64,000 nt of DNA from Chitinophagaceae bacterium (GTDB taxonomy: Bacteria; Bacteroidota; Bacteroidia; Chitinophagales; Chitinophagaceae): positions 1-64,000 of the forward strand of contig CANHCY010000006.1 in NCBI GenBank assembly GCA_947459295.1, read 5' to 3'. This document shows positions 52,497 through 61,814 of the stretch, one piece after another. Each line of letters opens with the position of its first letter. Position 1 is the first letter of the stretch. The position numbers and the translations under genes are program-made. Under the pieces are notes generated by a model, which made no database searches, had not been told where the DNA came from, and was given only the letters and a program-made list of their open reading frames with translations.

Positions 52497-54617
52497 ATGA
52501 GTACACCCAAACGATATTTAATTACTGCAGCCCTTCCTTACGCGAATGGTCAAAAACATATAGGACATTTGGCGGGCGCATACCTTCCGGCCGATATTTA
52601 CGTGCGTTATTTAAAGGCGCAAAAAAGAGACGCCGTTTTTGTTTGCGGTAGTGACGAGCATGGCACGGCTATTCCCATTCAGGCAACCAAAGAAGGCACC
52701 ACGGCGCAGGCTATTATTGATAAGTACCATCCCTTAATGGAACAAAACTTTAAGGACCTAGGTATTGCCTTTGATGTGTACCACCGCACTAGCGATCCGC
52801 TGCATCACCAAACAGCCCAAGAATTTTTTACTAAACTAGAGGCGAGTGGCGATTTAGAAACCAAAGAAACCGAACAATATTTTGACGAGAGCGCACAAAC
52901 CTTTTTAGCAGACAGATACATTAAAGGAACATGCCCTTCTTGCAATTACGATAGTGCTTACGGAGATCAGTGCGAGAAATGTGGCAAGAGCTTAAGTCCC
53001 GAAGAACTTATCAATCCGGTAAGTACTTTAAGTGGTAATGCGCCCATTAAAAAAACAACTAAGCACTGGTATTTACCACTCAATAGACACGAAGATTTTT
53101 TACGTGAATGGATATTAGAATCGCATGCAAACGATTGGCGCCCAAGTGTGGTAGGTCAGTGCAAGAGCTGGATAGATGGCGGTTTGCAGCCCCGTGCGGT
53201 TACCCGCGATTTAGACTGGGGGGTAAAAGTTCCTTTAGCGGGCGCCGACGGAAAAGTGCTCTACGTTTGGTTTGATGCACCTATTGGTTATATCAGTGCT
53301 ACTAAACAATGGGCCCTTAATACCGGTAAGGATTGGAAACCTTATTGGGAAGACAAAGACACCAAGCTGGTACATTTTATAGGAAAAGACAATATCGTTT
53401 TTCACTGTATTATATTTCCAGTGATGCTGAGGCTCCATGGAAATATTTTACCAACGGATGTTCCTGCTAACGAGTTTATGAATTTGGAAGGCGATAAAAT
53501 GAGCACTTCTAGAAACTGGAAATTAGACATGCAGGATTACATCACCGACTTTGTCAACAAAGAAAATGGTGGTGGTCAAATGGCGGATGCACTTAGGTAT
53601 TACCTCACACAAATTGCACCTGAAACAAAGGATAGTGAATTTATGTGGAAGGGTTTTCAGGACGCCATCAATTCAGAACTGGTAAGCGTGTATGGTAATT
53701 TTATCAACCGCTCACTCGTACTAATGCACAAATTATGCGGTGGCAAAGTGCCTCCATACCACGCGGCTATAGAAGACAGTGAAGACATAGCTGTTAAAGA
53801 AGCCATTGCAAATACCGCTAAAAAAGTAGGTGAATTAATTGAAGCCTACCGTTTTAGAGAAGCCCTTTTTGAAGTGATTGCCCTTGCTAGAATTGGAAAT
53901 GGTTATATGCAAAAGAAAGAGCCATGGATTGTTGCCAAGCAAGTAGCAGAGAATCCGGCAGCACAGCAGCAAATTGACAACTGCTTACATCTTTGCTTAC
54001 AACTAACGGCTAATTTGGCCATTTTGGCGCAGCCGTTTTTACCTTTCACTGCAAAAAAGATTTGCCATTTATTAAAAGTGGTTGATAAAATATTAGACTG
54101 GGAAAATGCAGGTAGCTTAAAACTTTTAAGTGTAGGCTACACGCTTCGTGCACCAGAATTACTTTTCAGAAAAATTGAAGACGAAGAAATTGCTGCGCAA
54201 ATTCAAAAATTAAATGACGCCGCTCAAATTAAAAAAATGGAAACAACGCCAACAACATCGTCATCAACATCTACCATTGCAGCTGTAAAGCCTGAAATTG
54301 TATTTGATGATTTTGCTAAAATAGATTTACGCGTGGGTACTATTGTTGCCGCTTCAAAAGTAGAAAAGGCAGATAAACTGCTACAACTCAGTGTAGACCT
54401 AGGTTTTGAGACACGCACCATTGTATCTGGTATTGCACAGCATTTTGAGCCAGAAACGATTGTAGGAAAGCAGGTAACTGTGGTGGTTAATTTAGCACCA
54501 CGCAAAATGAGAGGCATCGAAAGCAATGGCATGATACTTATGGCCGAGGATGCAAATGGTAAACTCCATTTTGTAAACCCTTCAGACAATATTAATCCAG
54601 GAAGTGGTGTGAGCTAA
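52497..54617 (+). CDS. metG: Methionyl-tRNA synthetase
   Basis: A 706-residue class I synthetase. HIGH-type motif PYANGQKHIGHLAG at residues 15-28, zinc knuckles CPSCNYDSAYGDQCEKCGK near 143, the KMSKS loop as GDKMSTSRNW, an anticodon-binding helical domain (about 400-560), a low-complexity Thr/Ser linker (about 575-595) and a C-terminal tRNA-binding EMAP-type domain (about 605-706: DFAKIDLRVGTIVAA). The extra domain is typical of this phylum. No riboswitch is seen upstream. Confidence 0.98.
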   Translation: MSTPKRYLITAALPYANGQKHIGHLAGAYLPADIYVRYLKAQKRDAVFVCGSDEHGTAIPIQATKEGTTAQAIIDKYHPLMEQNFKDLGIAFDVYHRTSDPLHHQTAQEFFTKLEASGDLETKETEQYFDESAQTFLADRYIKGTCPSCNYDSAYGDQCEKCGKSLSPEELINPVSTLSGNAPIKKTTKHWYLPLNRHEDFLREWILESHANDWRPSVVGQCKSWIDGGLQPRAVTRDLDWGVKVPLAGADGKVLYVWFDAPIGYISATKQWALNTGKDWKPYWEDKDTKLVHFIGKDNIVFHCIIFPVMLRLHGNILPTDVPANEFMNLEGDKMSTSRNWKLDMQDYITDFVNKENGGGQMADALRYYLTQIAPETKDSEFMWKGFQDAINSELVSVYGNFINRSLVLMHKLCGGKVPPYHAAIEDSEDIAVKEAIANTAKKVGELIEAYRFREALFEVIALARIGNGYMQKKEPWIVAKQVAENPAAQQQIDNCLHLCLQLTANLAILAQPFLPFTAKKICHLLKVVDKILDWENAGSLKLLSVGYTLRAPELLFRKIEDEEIAAQIQKLNDAAQIKKMETTPTTSSSTSTIAAVKPEIVFDDFAKIDLRVGTIVAASKVEKADKLLQLSVDLGFETRTIVSGIAQHFEPETIVGKQVTVVVNLAPRKMRGIESNGMILMAEDANGKLHFVNPSDNINPGSGVS

Positions 54618-54634
54618 TTAAGAATAGCTCACAC
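54607..54634. terminator. Hairpin spanning the convergent ends of metG and the dehydrogenase subunit gene
   Basis: GTGTGAGCT (54607-54615) pairs perfectly with AGCTCACAC (54626-54634) around a 10-base loop that contains both stop codons; the two genes have no gap between them. A T-rich tract follows on the plus strand, so it may end metG transcription. Confidence 0.55.
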
Positions 54635-55274
54635 ACTCTTTATTTTCTTTATCAGTATAAGCAAGTCCTTTTTCTTTAAGTACTTCGGCAGGTACACCAT
54701 TCCATTTATTTGGAACGTTGCCCGCATAGCCTAAATCTTTAACACCTATTTCAGAAGTATAAAAACCGGTAAGGGTTAAATCACGCATAAGGTTAAAAAA
54801 GGTAACGCCTTGCTTGTTTTTTGGATCCGCTTTTTCGGGGTAGGCAATTTGATCCACCATTTTAATTTGTTCAGCGGCTGTACAGTCCACAAAAGCTTTG
54901 TCAAACTGTTTGAAGCACTGCATATCAAGCCATCTTAATCCACCACGCATAGGCGTTTGGTGTTCAGGCATGTCTTTTACTATAAATGCGATAAACTCAG
55001 GTACTTTGGCCTCAGTAGCGCTACCGCTAACAGCATCTTTAGGTACAATAATATCAGATAGTACGGTAACAGTAGCGAGTTCGTGCGCCGTAAAAAATTC
55101 GGGCTCCGCTTCCACTTTTTTTAAGTGGTCTTTTTCTTCTTGCATACGGTCGGCGAGTAATGCTTCCGCGTCTGCAGCTACTTTTTTATCATCAGAACTT
55201 TTGCAGGCTTGTACAACTACACCCGTAGCTACGGTACCTACAACAAGGGCTTTGATGGATTTTCTTCTGTCCAT
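54618..55274 (-). CDS. Gluconate 2-dehydrogenase subunit 3 family protein
   Basis: A 218-residue small subunit of an FAD-linked dehydrogenase. The N-terminus DRRKSIKALVVGTVATGVVVQAC combines a twin-arginine motif with a lipobox Cys (residue 24), suggesting Tat export as a lipoprotein. The body matches the subunit-3 pattern: FFTAHELATVTVLSDIIVPKDAVSG, then WLDMQCFKQFDKAFVDCTAAEQIKMVDQIAYP and FFNLMRDLTLTGFYTSEIGVKDLGY. It helps export or mature the GMC catalytic subunit encoded 17 bp upstream. No cytochrome subunit is encoded adjacent. Confidence 0.9.
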   Translation of the reverse strand: MDRRKSIKALVVGTVATGVVVQACKSSDDKKVAADAEALLADRMQEEKDHLKKVEAEPEFFTAHELATVTVLSDIIVPKDAVSGSATEAKVPEFIAFIVKDMPEHQTPMRGGLRWLDMQCFKQFDKAFVDCTAAEQIKMVDQIAYPEKADPKNKQGVTFFNLMRDLTLTGFYTSEIGVKDLGYAGNVPNKWNGVPAEVLKEKGLAYTDKENKECVSYS

Positions 55275-55291
55275 AATACTATTATTAAAAG

Positions 55292-57040
55292 TTACAGATT
55301 TTGTTTTTTAAGTTGGTCGATAATGTATTCGCTTGCACGCATACTTAATGCCAAAATTGTCCAAGTAATGTTTTTATCTGCTTGAGAAGTGAATTGACTT
55401 CCGTCTACACAAAATAAATTTTCACAATCATGCGCCTGACTCCACTTATTCAATACCGATGTTTTTTTATCGTTACCCATACGCGCAGTACCCGCTTCAT
55501 GAATAATATTTCCTGGATTTGAAAGACCATAATTATTAGACGCATCGTCTTCTCCACCCCAAGTAATGATAGCGCCCATATTGTGCATGATTTCCTTAAA
55601 GGTTTCTTTCATGTGCTTGGCCTGATTGATTTCATAATCAGAATGTTTGGTATGAAAACGAAGTACCGGAATGCCATACTTATCAACCACTGTAGGGTCT
55701 ATCTCACAGTAGTTATCAATGTTTGGAACGGCTTCACCTCTTCCTCCCATACCTACGCTAGCGCCATAAAAAAAGCGTGCGTCTTCTTTTAAAGAAGCGC
55801 CATATCCACCTGCTTCTTTTGTTTTACCATGTACTGCAAATTTTCCATTAAGACCTTGCATACCAAATCCAAAACCATAAGAAGGTTGCGTCATACCACC
55901 CCAATACTCAATGTGGTATCCACGTGGGAAATCAAGTTTTGCTTTTTTATTATCAAGCCACCATGGTGTATAAATATGCATACCGCCAACACCATCTTCG
56001 TTGTAACGTTTACGGTCAAATAAATCTGGTAACACACCACCAAGTGCAGCACCGGTAGAATCGTGTAAATATTTACCAAGCACATTGCTGCTATTAGCAA
56101 TTCCATTTGGATGACGTTGTGATTTTGAATTGAGCATTAAGCGCGCTGTTTCACAAGCACTCGCTGCAAGCACTACTACACGGCCCTCAACTTGATATTC
56201 CAATCCGTCCATTTTATTTACATACGCAATACCCGTTGCTTTACCTTCTTTATTGGTAAGCACTTCACGCGCCATTGCTTGTGTAATAACATCTACATTG
56301 CCTGTTTGAACCGCAGGTCTGATGAGTGCAGTAGAAGAAGAAAAGTCAGCAGCGATTTTACAACTTCTATTACACTGTCCACAGTAAAAACACTCGCCTC
56401 TATCTTTATTAATTTGTTTAGTTAATACCGAAAGGCGTGAAGGATACACTGGAATACCTGCGCTTACCGCCGCTTTTTTCATGTATAATTCATGAAGCCT
56501 TGGTTTTGGTGGCGGTAAGAAAATACCATCTGGATCATTTTCTAATCCTTCGTTGGTACCAAACACACCCAGTAGTTGATCTATTTTATCGTAATACGGT
56601 TTTACATCTTCGTAACCAATAGGCCAGTCTGCGCCAAGACCATCAATGCTATGACGCTTAAAATCTTTAGGGCCAAAACGAAGAGATATACGTCCCCAGT
56701 GATTGGTTCTTCCTCCTATCATACGCGCACGCCACCAATCCCATTTTTGAGAACCCTCTGCCATGGTATACGGCTCACCATCAATTTCCCAACCCCAAAA
56801 ACATCCATCAAATTCACCAAACGGACGGTACTTAGAACTTGCTCCGCGGCGTTTAGATTCCCATGGATTTTTTAACTGAGAAGAATGTTTTACTGGATCA
56901 TAATCGGCGCCTGCTTCTAATAAGCAAACTTTCAGTCCTGCACTGGCTAATACATATGCTGCCATACCACCGCCAGCACCAGATCCGACAATCACAGCAT
57001 CATACTTTTTAGCTGATTTTTTAATTTGAAACGCTCCCAT
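55292..57040 (-). CDS. GMC-family FAD oxidoreductase (dehydrogenase catalytic subunit)
   Basis: A 582-residue FAD enzyme. The N-terminal Rossmann loop is VGSGAGGGMAAYVLASAGLKVCLLEAG, a substrate-proximal loop WDWWRARMIGGRTNHWGRISLR lies near residue 100, and the C-terminal GMC segment contains HEAGTARMGNDKKTSVLN with the active-site His and VDGSQFTSQADKNITWTILAL. A Cys cluster CFYCGQCNRSC (about residues 218-228) could bind an iron-sulfur centre. No own signal peptide: it is probably carried through Tat by its partner. Substrate (a sugar or alcohol) is not readable. Confidence 0.92.
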   Translation of the reverse strand: MGAFQIKKSAKKYDAVIVGSGAGGGMAAYVLASAGLKVCLLEAGADYDPVKHSSQLKNPWESKRRGASSKYRPFGEFDGCFWGWEIDGEPYTMAEGSQKWDWWRARMIGGRTNHWGRISLRFGPKDFKRHSIDGLGADWPIGYEDVKPYYDKIDQLLGVFGTNEGLENDPDGIFLPPPKPRLHELYMKKAAVSAGIPVYPSRLSVLTKQINKDRGECFYCGQCNRSCKIAADFSSSTALIRPAVQTGNVDVITQAMAREVLTNKEGKATGIAYVNKMDGLEYQVEGRVVVLAASACETARLMLNSKSQRHPNGIANSSNVLGKYLHDSTGAALGGVLPDLFDRKRYNEDGVGGMHIYTPWWLDNKKAKLDFPRGYHIEYWGGMTQPSYGFGFGMQGLNGKFAVHGKTKEAGGYGASLKEDARFFYGASVGMGGRGEAVPNIDNYCEIDPTVVDKYGIPVLRFHTKHSDYEINQAKHMKETFKEIMHNMGAIITWGGEDDASNNYGLSNPGNIIHEAGTARMGNDKKTSVLNKWSQAHDCENLFCVDGSQFTSQADKNITWTILALSMRASEYIIDQLKKQNL

Positions 57041-57099
57041 ATGAAAAGGTTTTTCTAGTAAAAGTTAGGAAGAATGAAAATAAGATTTTTTAAGCAAAA

Positions 57100-57131
57100 A
57101 AAACCGCTCCAATTGATTTTGGAACGGTTTT
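57100..57131 (-). terminator. Terminator of the ribonucleotide reductase gene
   Basis: AAAACCG-C-TCCAA pairs with TTGGA-A-CGGTTTT around a six-base loop (one mismatch); a T-run follows on the minus strand. Confidence 0.85.
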
Positions 57132-57158
57132 GTGAAAATTGATTCAAAGTCTGTTTAA

Positions 57159-60100
57159 CTAGCTACAACCCATGCTGTTTCCGCAGTTTAAACACTTGTA
57201 ACAAGTACCACTTCTAATGGTGATATGTCCGCAAGTATTACATGCTGGGGCGTCAGATTGCATGTTTTTTGCTGCTGCATTTACAGCGTCCATTCCAGCT
57301 GGTGCAGCTGCTGTAGCTGTAGCGTGTTGTAATTTTTGAGCAGGAGCCGGTGCAGTAGCAGGCGCTGTTACACGAATGCTGCTTAGTTCTGGCTTACCTA
57401 ATAAAGTAGCTTCACCATCATCTCCTAAATTTTCTACTTGAGGTCGGTCTAAAACGTGTACTAAATCGGTTCTATTTAAGTACTCATAAGCAAGCGCTCT
57501 AAACACGAAGTCTACAAGTGAAGTGGTGGTTTTAATATTTGGATGATCTACCATACCTGAAGGTTCAAATTTGGTAAATACAAATTTCTCAACAAACTCT
57601 TCTAAAGGCACACCATATTGTAAGCCTACAGAAATAGCAATTGCAAAGCAGTTCATAAAGCTTCTTAAAGTAGAACCTTCTTTTGCAAGATCAATAAAGA
57701 TTTCACCTAAAGTGCCATCTGCATATTCACCCGTGCGTAAGAAAATAACTTGTCCGCCTATTTTTGCTTTTTGTGTAAAGCCTCTGCGCTTAGAAGGGAG
57801 TGATTTCTTTTCTACAATCCCAGACAACAAGCGTTTTAATTTGGTATCAGTAGAAGCGTTCATTCTTTTTTGAACCTCTTCTAATAATTCTTCTACCGTT
57901 AATTGACCTAAATCAACAATACTTGAACCTGCCTCAACACCAGCTACATCAGCTGTTTCAGCAGCTTCTGCAGTTGTATCATCGGTTTTCTTTTTCTTGT
58001 CAGATTTGTTACTTAATGGTTGACTTAATTTAGAACCATCTCTGTAAATCGCGTTTGCTTTTAAACCTAACTCCCAACTTAACATGTAGCTATCAGAAAT
58101 ATCAGATACACTCGCTTCGTTTGGAAGGTTGATGGTTTTTGAAATCGCACCAGATAAGAATGGTTGACAAGCACCCATCATTCTGATGTGGCCATGTGCG
58201 TGGATATAACGCTCTCCTTTTTGACCACACTTATTCGCGCAATCAAATACAGATAAATGTTCGTCTTTTAAAAGTGGAGCACCTTCGATTGTCATGGTAC
58301 CACATACATAATCATTTGCTTCTGCAATTTGATCTTCTGTGAATCCAATCGCTTCTAATAAATTGAAGCTCCAATCTGCATATTCTGCTTCTTTAAATCC
58401 TAAACGCTCCATACAAGCATCGCCTAATGTAAAGCGGTTAAAAATAAATCCGATTTCAAATGCAGATTTTGCCGCACCATTTAATTTGTCAATTTCTGCT
58501 TGTGAAAATCCTTTTGCTAATAAAGCTGCAGAATTCACGTGTGGCGCACCTTCGAAGCTTGCATGACCCACTGCATAATTTACAATCGCATCAACTTCCG
58601 CTGGCGTGTATTTTAAATTCTTTAATGCTTGTGGTACAGATTGGTTGATGATTTTGAAATAACCACCACCTGATAATTTTTTGAACTTAACAAGCGCAAA
58701 GTCAGGCTCCACACCCGTTGTATCGCAATCCATTACAAGACCAATCGTTCCTGTTGGTGCAATTACAGTTGTTTGTGCGTTTCTGTAACCATATTTTTCA
58801 CCTAGTTGTACCGCGTCATCCCAAGCTTTGGTTGCCGCTTTTAATAATACATCTGGTGTATATTTTGCTTTGATACCTTGAGGCTTAATTTCTAATCCTA
58901 CATACGCATCATCTGCATCGTAAGCAGCAGCACGGTGATTGCGCATTACACGAAGCATGTCTTCTTTGTTTTCTTCGTACTTATCAAAAGCACCTAAAAA
59001 CGAAGCCATTTCTGCAGATGTTTTGTAAGCAATACCCGTCATGATAGCGGTGATGGCACCAGCAATACCACGCGCTTCTTCAGAATCATAAGCAATACCA
59101 CTTACCATTAACATTGAACCTAGGTTGGCGAAACCTAAACCTGTTGTTCTGTAATCGTAAGACAATTGCGCTACTTCTTTAGAAGGGAACTGCGCCATTA
59201 AAATAGATATTTCAAGTACAGTCTGCCATAATCTTGTTGTGTATTCGAAACCTTCTACATCAAATGAGTTATCGTCTTCATTGAAGAATTTACGTAAGTT
59301 AATAGAAGCCAAGTTACAAGCAGTATTGTCTAAGAACATATACTCCGAACAAGGGTTAGAAGCATTGATACGACCACCTTTAGGGCAAGTATGCCATTCA
59401 TTAATTGTGGTATCGTATTGTGTTCCTGGATCTGCACAACGCCATGCCGCTTCAGAAATCGCATCCCATACTTTACGTGCAGGAATAGATTGCATCACAC
59501 GACCATCAGTACGCGCTATTAAATCCCAATTACCATCTTCTTTTAATGCTTTAAAAAATGTGTTAGGAATACGTACAGAGTTATTTGAGTTTTGACCCGA
59601 AACAGTTGCATATGCTTCACCTTCGTAACTATTATCATAACCAGCTGCAATAAGTGCCGCTACTTTGTTTTCTTCTTGAACTTTCCAGTTAATGAAGTCC
59701 ATGATTTCTGGATGATCTAAATCCAAACAAACCATTTTAGCCGCTCTACGTGTTGTACCACCAGATTTGATAGCGCCCGCAGCACGGTCTCCAATTTTAA
59801 GGAAACTCATTAAGCCGCTAGAAGAACCACCGCCAGATAATTTTTCGTTTGCGCCTCTAATTTGAGAGAAATTCGTACCTACCCCAGAACCATATTTGAA
59901 AATACGCGCTTCACGTGTCCATAAATCCATGATACCACCTTCATTTACTAAGTCGTCGCTCACGCTTAGAATGAAGCAGGCATGTGGTTGTGGACGCTCA
60001 TACGCACTTGTTGAACGCTTTAATTGTTTGTCCGTTGGATCCACATAGTAGTGACCTTGTGCACCACCGGTAATACCATAGCTTTCGTGAAGGCCTGTAT

Positions 60101-60515
60101 TAAACCATTGTGGCGAGTTAGGCACACAAGCTTGGTTTAAAATACTATATACGAGTTCCTCATAAAATACTTGTGCATCACTAGTAGTTGCGAAATAACC
60201 ATAACGCTCTCCCCATACTCTCCAACAATTTGCCATACGATGTGCAACTTGCTTTACCGTCGTTTCTCTACCTAGTGAACCATCTGCTTGTGGCACACCC
60301 GCTTTTCTAAAATATTTTTGTGCTAAGATATCCGTAGCAATTTGGCTCCATTGTTTTGGAACTTCTACGTTAGTCATTTCAAATACCTTTTCACCATTTG
60401 GGTTTTTGATTACGCTATCACGGTAGTCGTACTCAAATTGATCAAAAGGAGATACACCATCTTTGGTGAATCGGCGGCTAAACTGTAAGCCTTTTTTTGT
60501 GCGAGCGTTGGCCAT
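57159..60515 (-). CDS. nrdJ: Adenosylcobalamin-dependent ribonucleotide reductase (class II)
   Basis: An 1118-residue reductase making deoxyribonucleotides with adenosylcobalamin as radical source. Active-site blocks: [37 protein letters not shown] with the conserved Cys, NKFCP-type radical-relay region as [19 protein letters not shown] [23 protein letters not shown], then a long linker (about 815-870) and a C-terminal Cys-rich tail ([26 protein letters not shown]) that feeds electrons. Length fits the long NrdJ group. A hairpin terminator follows. The 391-bp upstream region holds a DnaA-type 9-mer but no cobalamin riboswitch motif that I can see. Confidence 0.95.
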   Translation of the reverse strand: MANARTKKGLQFSRRFTKDGVSPFDQFEYDYRDSVIKNPNGEKVFEMTNVEVPKQWSQIATDILAQKYFRKAGVPQADGSLGRETTVKQVAHRMANCWRVWGERYGYFATTSDAQVFYEELVYSILNQACVPNSPQWFNTGLHESYGITGGAQGHYYVDPTDKQLKRSTSAYERPQPHACFILSVSDDLVNEGGIMDLWTREARIFKYGSGVGTNFSQIRGANEKLSGGGSSSGLMSFLKIGDRAAGAIKSGGTTRRAAKMVCLDLDHPEIMDFINWKVQEENKVAALIAAGYDNSYEGEAYATVSGQNSNNSVRIPNTFFKALKEDGNWDLIARTDGRVMQSIPARKVWDAISEAAWRCADPGTQYDTTINEWHTCPKGGRINASNPCSEYMFLDNTACNLASINLRKFFNEDDNSFDVEGFEYTTRLWQTVLEISILMAQFPSKEVAQLSYDYRTTGLGFANLGSMLMVSGIAYDSEEARGIAGAITAIMTGIAYKTSAEMASFLGAFDKYEENKEDMLRVMRNHRAAAYDADDAYVGLEIKPQGIKAKYTPDVLLKAATKAWDDAVQLGEKYGYRNAQTTVIAPTGTIGLVMDCDTTGVEPDFALVKFKKLSGGGYFKIINQSVPQALKNLKYTPAEVDAIVNYAVGHASFEGAPHVNSAALLAKGFSQAEIDKLNGAAKSAFEIGFIFNRFTLGDACMERLGFKEAEYADWSFNLLEAIGFTEDQIAEANDYVCGTMTIEGAPLLKDEHLSVFDCANKCGQKGERYIHAHGHIRMMGACQPFLSGAISKTINLPNEASVSDISDSYMLSWELGLKANAIYRDGSKLSQPLSNKSDKKKKTDDTTAEAAETADVAGVEAGSSIVDLGQLTVEELLEEVQKRMNASTDTKLKRLLSGIVEKKSLPSKRRGFTQKAKIGGQVIFLRTGEYADGTLGEIFIDLAKEGSTLRSFMNCFAIAISVGLQYGVPLEEFVEKFVFTKFEPSGMVDHPNIKTTTSLVDFVFRALAYEYLNRTDLVHVLDRPQVENLGDDGEATLLGKPELSSIRVTAPATAPAPAQKLQHATATAAAPAGMDAVNAAAKNMQSDAPACNTCGHITIRSGTCYKCLNCGNSMGCS

Positions 60516-60633
60516 ACTGGGTGTCGGTTTATACGAATTATTTAATGGGGTCCCGAATTCATAACAAATTGTTAAGCGGTCGACGAAAATATCTTTACCT
60601 AGGCAGAAAACAACACCCTAAATATTAACAGGT

Positions 60634-60642
60634 TGTGGATAA
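60634..60642. promoter_or_regulatory. DnaA-box-like 9-mer upstream of nrdJ
   Basis: TGTGGATAA is the reverse complement of the consensus DnaA box TTATCCACA. It lies 119 bp upstream of the nrdJ start. A single exact 9-mer is expected about once in two windows of this size by chance. Confidence 0.35.
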
Positions 60643-60645
60643 GGA

Positions 60646-60670
60646 ATTTGAACATTTTGAGAGTTCAAAT
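60646..60670. repeat. Inverted repeat in the nrdJ / GGGP synthase intergenic region
   Basis: ATTTGAAC (60646-60653) and GTTCAAAT (60663-60670) are perfect 8-bp arms nine bases apart. The rest of the 391-bp region (60516-60906) is AT-rich with an A-run near 60712-60720, and I see no further gene. A TATTTTCG -7-like box for nrdJ is at 60584-60591 on the minus strand. Confidence 0.45.
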
Positions 60671-60906
60671 CAGGATTGAATTTGACCCATTTTCCCCCAA
60701 ATGTTAGCAACAAAAAAAATAATATTTGGGCTGTATTGAGGTTTTTCCCTTAATAAAATAGGCAGTTTAAGCCCATTTTTACATGACTCATTGAAAATGA
60801 AGCAGTAAGGGATAGCGATAAACGTAAAAACCGCAAACAAATGGCAGATAATTGCATTTAACAAAAACTTTTCTGCATTTTTGCAGGACTACTATTGTAC
60901 CCTTAC

Positions 60907-61668
60907 ATGAACCAGAACGTTTATTTACAAATACTCGAATCAAAAAAAGCAGGTCGCCCGCTTTTTACGGTCTTAATTGACCCCGATAAGGTAGATGCTA
61001 AAAGCCTAGAGCACTTGATAGGACTGGGTTTGGAAGCAAAAGTAGATTGCTTTTTTGTAGGTGGAAGCCTGGTTATTTCCAATCACTTAGATGCTTGTAT
61101 TCAGCAAATTAAAGCTGCCTGCAATATCCCTGTTATCTTGTTTCCGGGATCGCCATCGCAGGTATCCAAATACGCCGATGCCTTACTGTACTTGTCTTTG
61201 ATATCTGGCCGCAACCCCGAATTACTCATTGGACAGCACGTTATTAGTGCTCCTTTTGTTAAAAAATCAGGCCTCGAAATCATGCCAACTGGTTATATGG
61301 TAATTGATGGCGGCGCGCCTACCACAGTTTCCTACATTTCCAATGCGGCCCCTATTCCTTCCAATAAAAATGAAATTGCTATGTGCACTGCTATGGCAGG
61401 TGAAATGCTTGGCATGAAGCTCATATACATGGATGCAGGCAGTGGTGCGCAAACGCCAATTACGGAGGCTATGATTAGCGCTGTAGCTAGTTCAATTAAC
61501 ATTCCACTGATTGTGGGAGGCGGCATCACAGATCCTGAAAAAGCATACCTCAATTGTAAAGCAGGCGCCAATATGATTGTTATTGGTAATGCCATTGAAA
61601 AAGACCCAAGCCTCATTAAAGAAATGAGTGCTGCGATTCACGCATCGGGCAAAATAATAGCGGAATAA
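60907..61668 (+). CDS. Geranylgeranylglyceryl-phosphate synthase family protein
   Basis: A 253-residue TIM-barrel prenyltransferase. PLFTVLIDPDKVDAKSLEHLIGL contains the Mg-binding Asp, VDCFFVGGSLVISN the second strand, VILFPGSPSQVS the third, and the C-terminal LIVGGGITDPEKAYLNCKAGANMIVIGNAIEKDP the phosphate-binding end. Archaeal members attach geranylgeranyl to sn-glycerol-1-phosphate for ether lipids; related proteins occur in Bacteroidota with uncertain role. The ATG at 60907 is preferred over a TTG at 60895. Stands alone after a 391-bp gap. Confidence 0.9.
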   Translation: MNQNVYLQILESKKAGRPLFTVLIDPDKVDAKSLEHLIGLGLEAKVDCFFVGGSLVISNHLDACIQQIKAACNIPVILFPGSPSQVSKYADALLYLSLISGRNPELLIGQHVISAPFVKKSGLEIMPTGYMVIDGGAPTTVSYISNAAPIPSNKNEIAMCTAMAGEMLGMKLIYMDAGSGAQTPITEAMISAVASSINIPLIVGGGITDPEKAYLNCKAGANMIVIGNAIEKDPSLIKEMSAAIHASGKIIAE

Positions 61669-61735
61669 ACATTCGATTTTCTAGTATTTGTCGCATATTT
61701 TAATGAGTTGTTAAATCTGCGGGAAATACAGGCTC

Positions 61736-61755
61736 ATGTTGTAACTTAACAACAT
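61736..61755. promoter_or_regulatory. Inverted repeat upstream of the outer-membrane protein gene
   Basis: ATGTTGTAACTTAACAACAT has perfect 7-bp arms around six bases, 60 bp before the next start codon. A GATCTATT pair (61781-61788 region, with a copy about 12 bp away) follows. An operator is possible; no match is known to me. Confidence 0.4.
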
Positions 61756-61814
61756 ATGTTGCGGTTATGAATGATCTATTCAAGATCTATTTGATAACAT
61801 AAATCCAGCCCCCT

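Noticed and set aside
60634-60642. Chromosome origin suggested by a DnaA-type 9-mer
   Set aside because: Only one box, and no dnaA, dnaN or gidA genes nearby; a single match is expected by chance at about this frequency.
60516-60720. Possible cobalamin riboswitch before the B12-dependent reductase
   Set aside because: I looked for the conserved B12-box GCCACTG on the transcribed strand and did not see it, nor the paired arms expected; not reported.
60670-60864. 64-residue minus-strand reading frame in the nrdJ upstream gap
   Set aside because: No ribosome site, no family and no conserved features; the sequence is AT-rich intergenic DNA.
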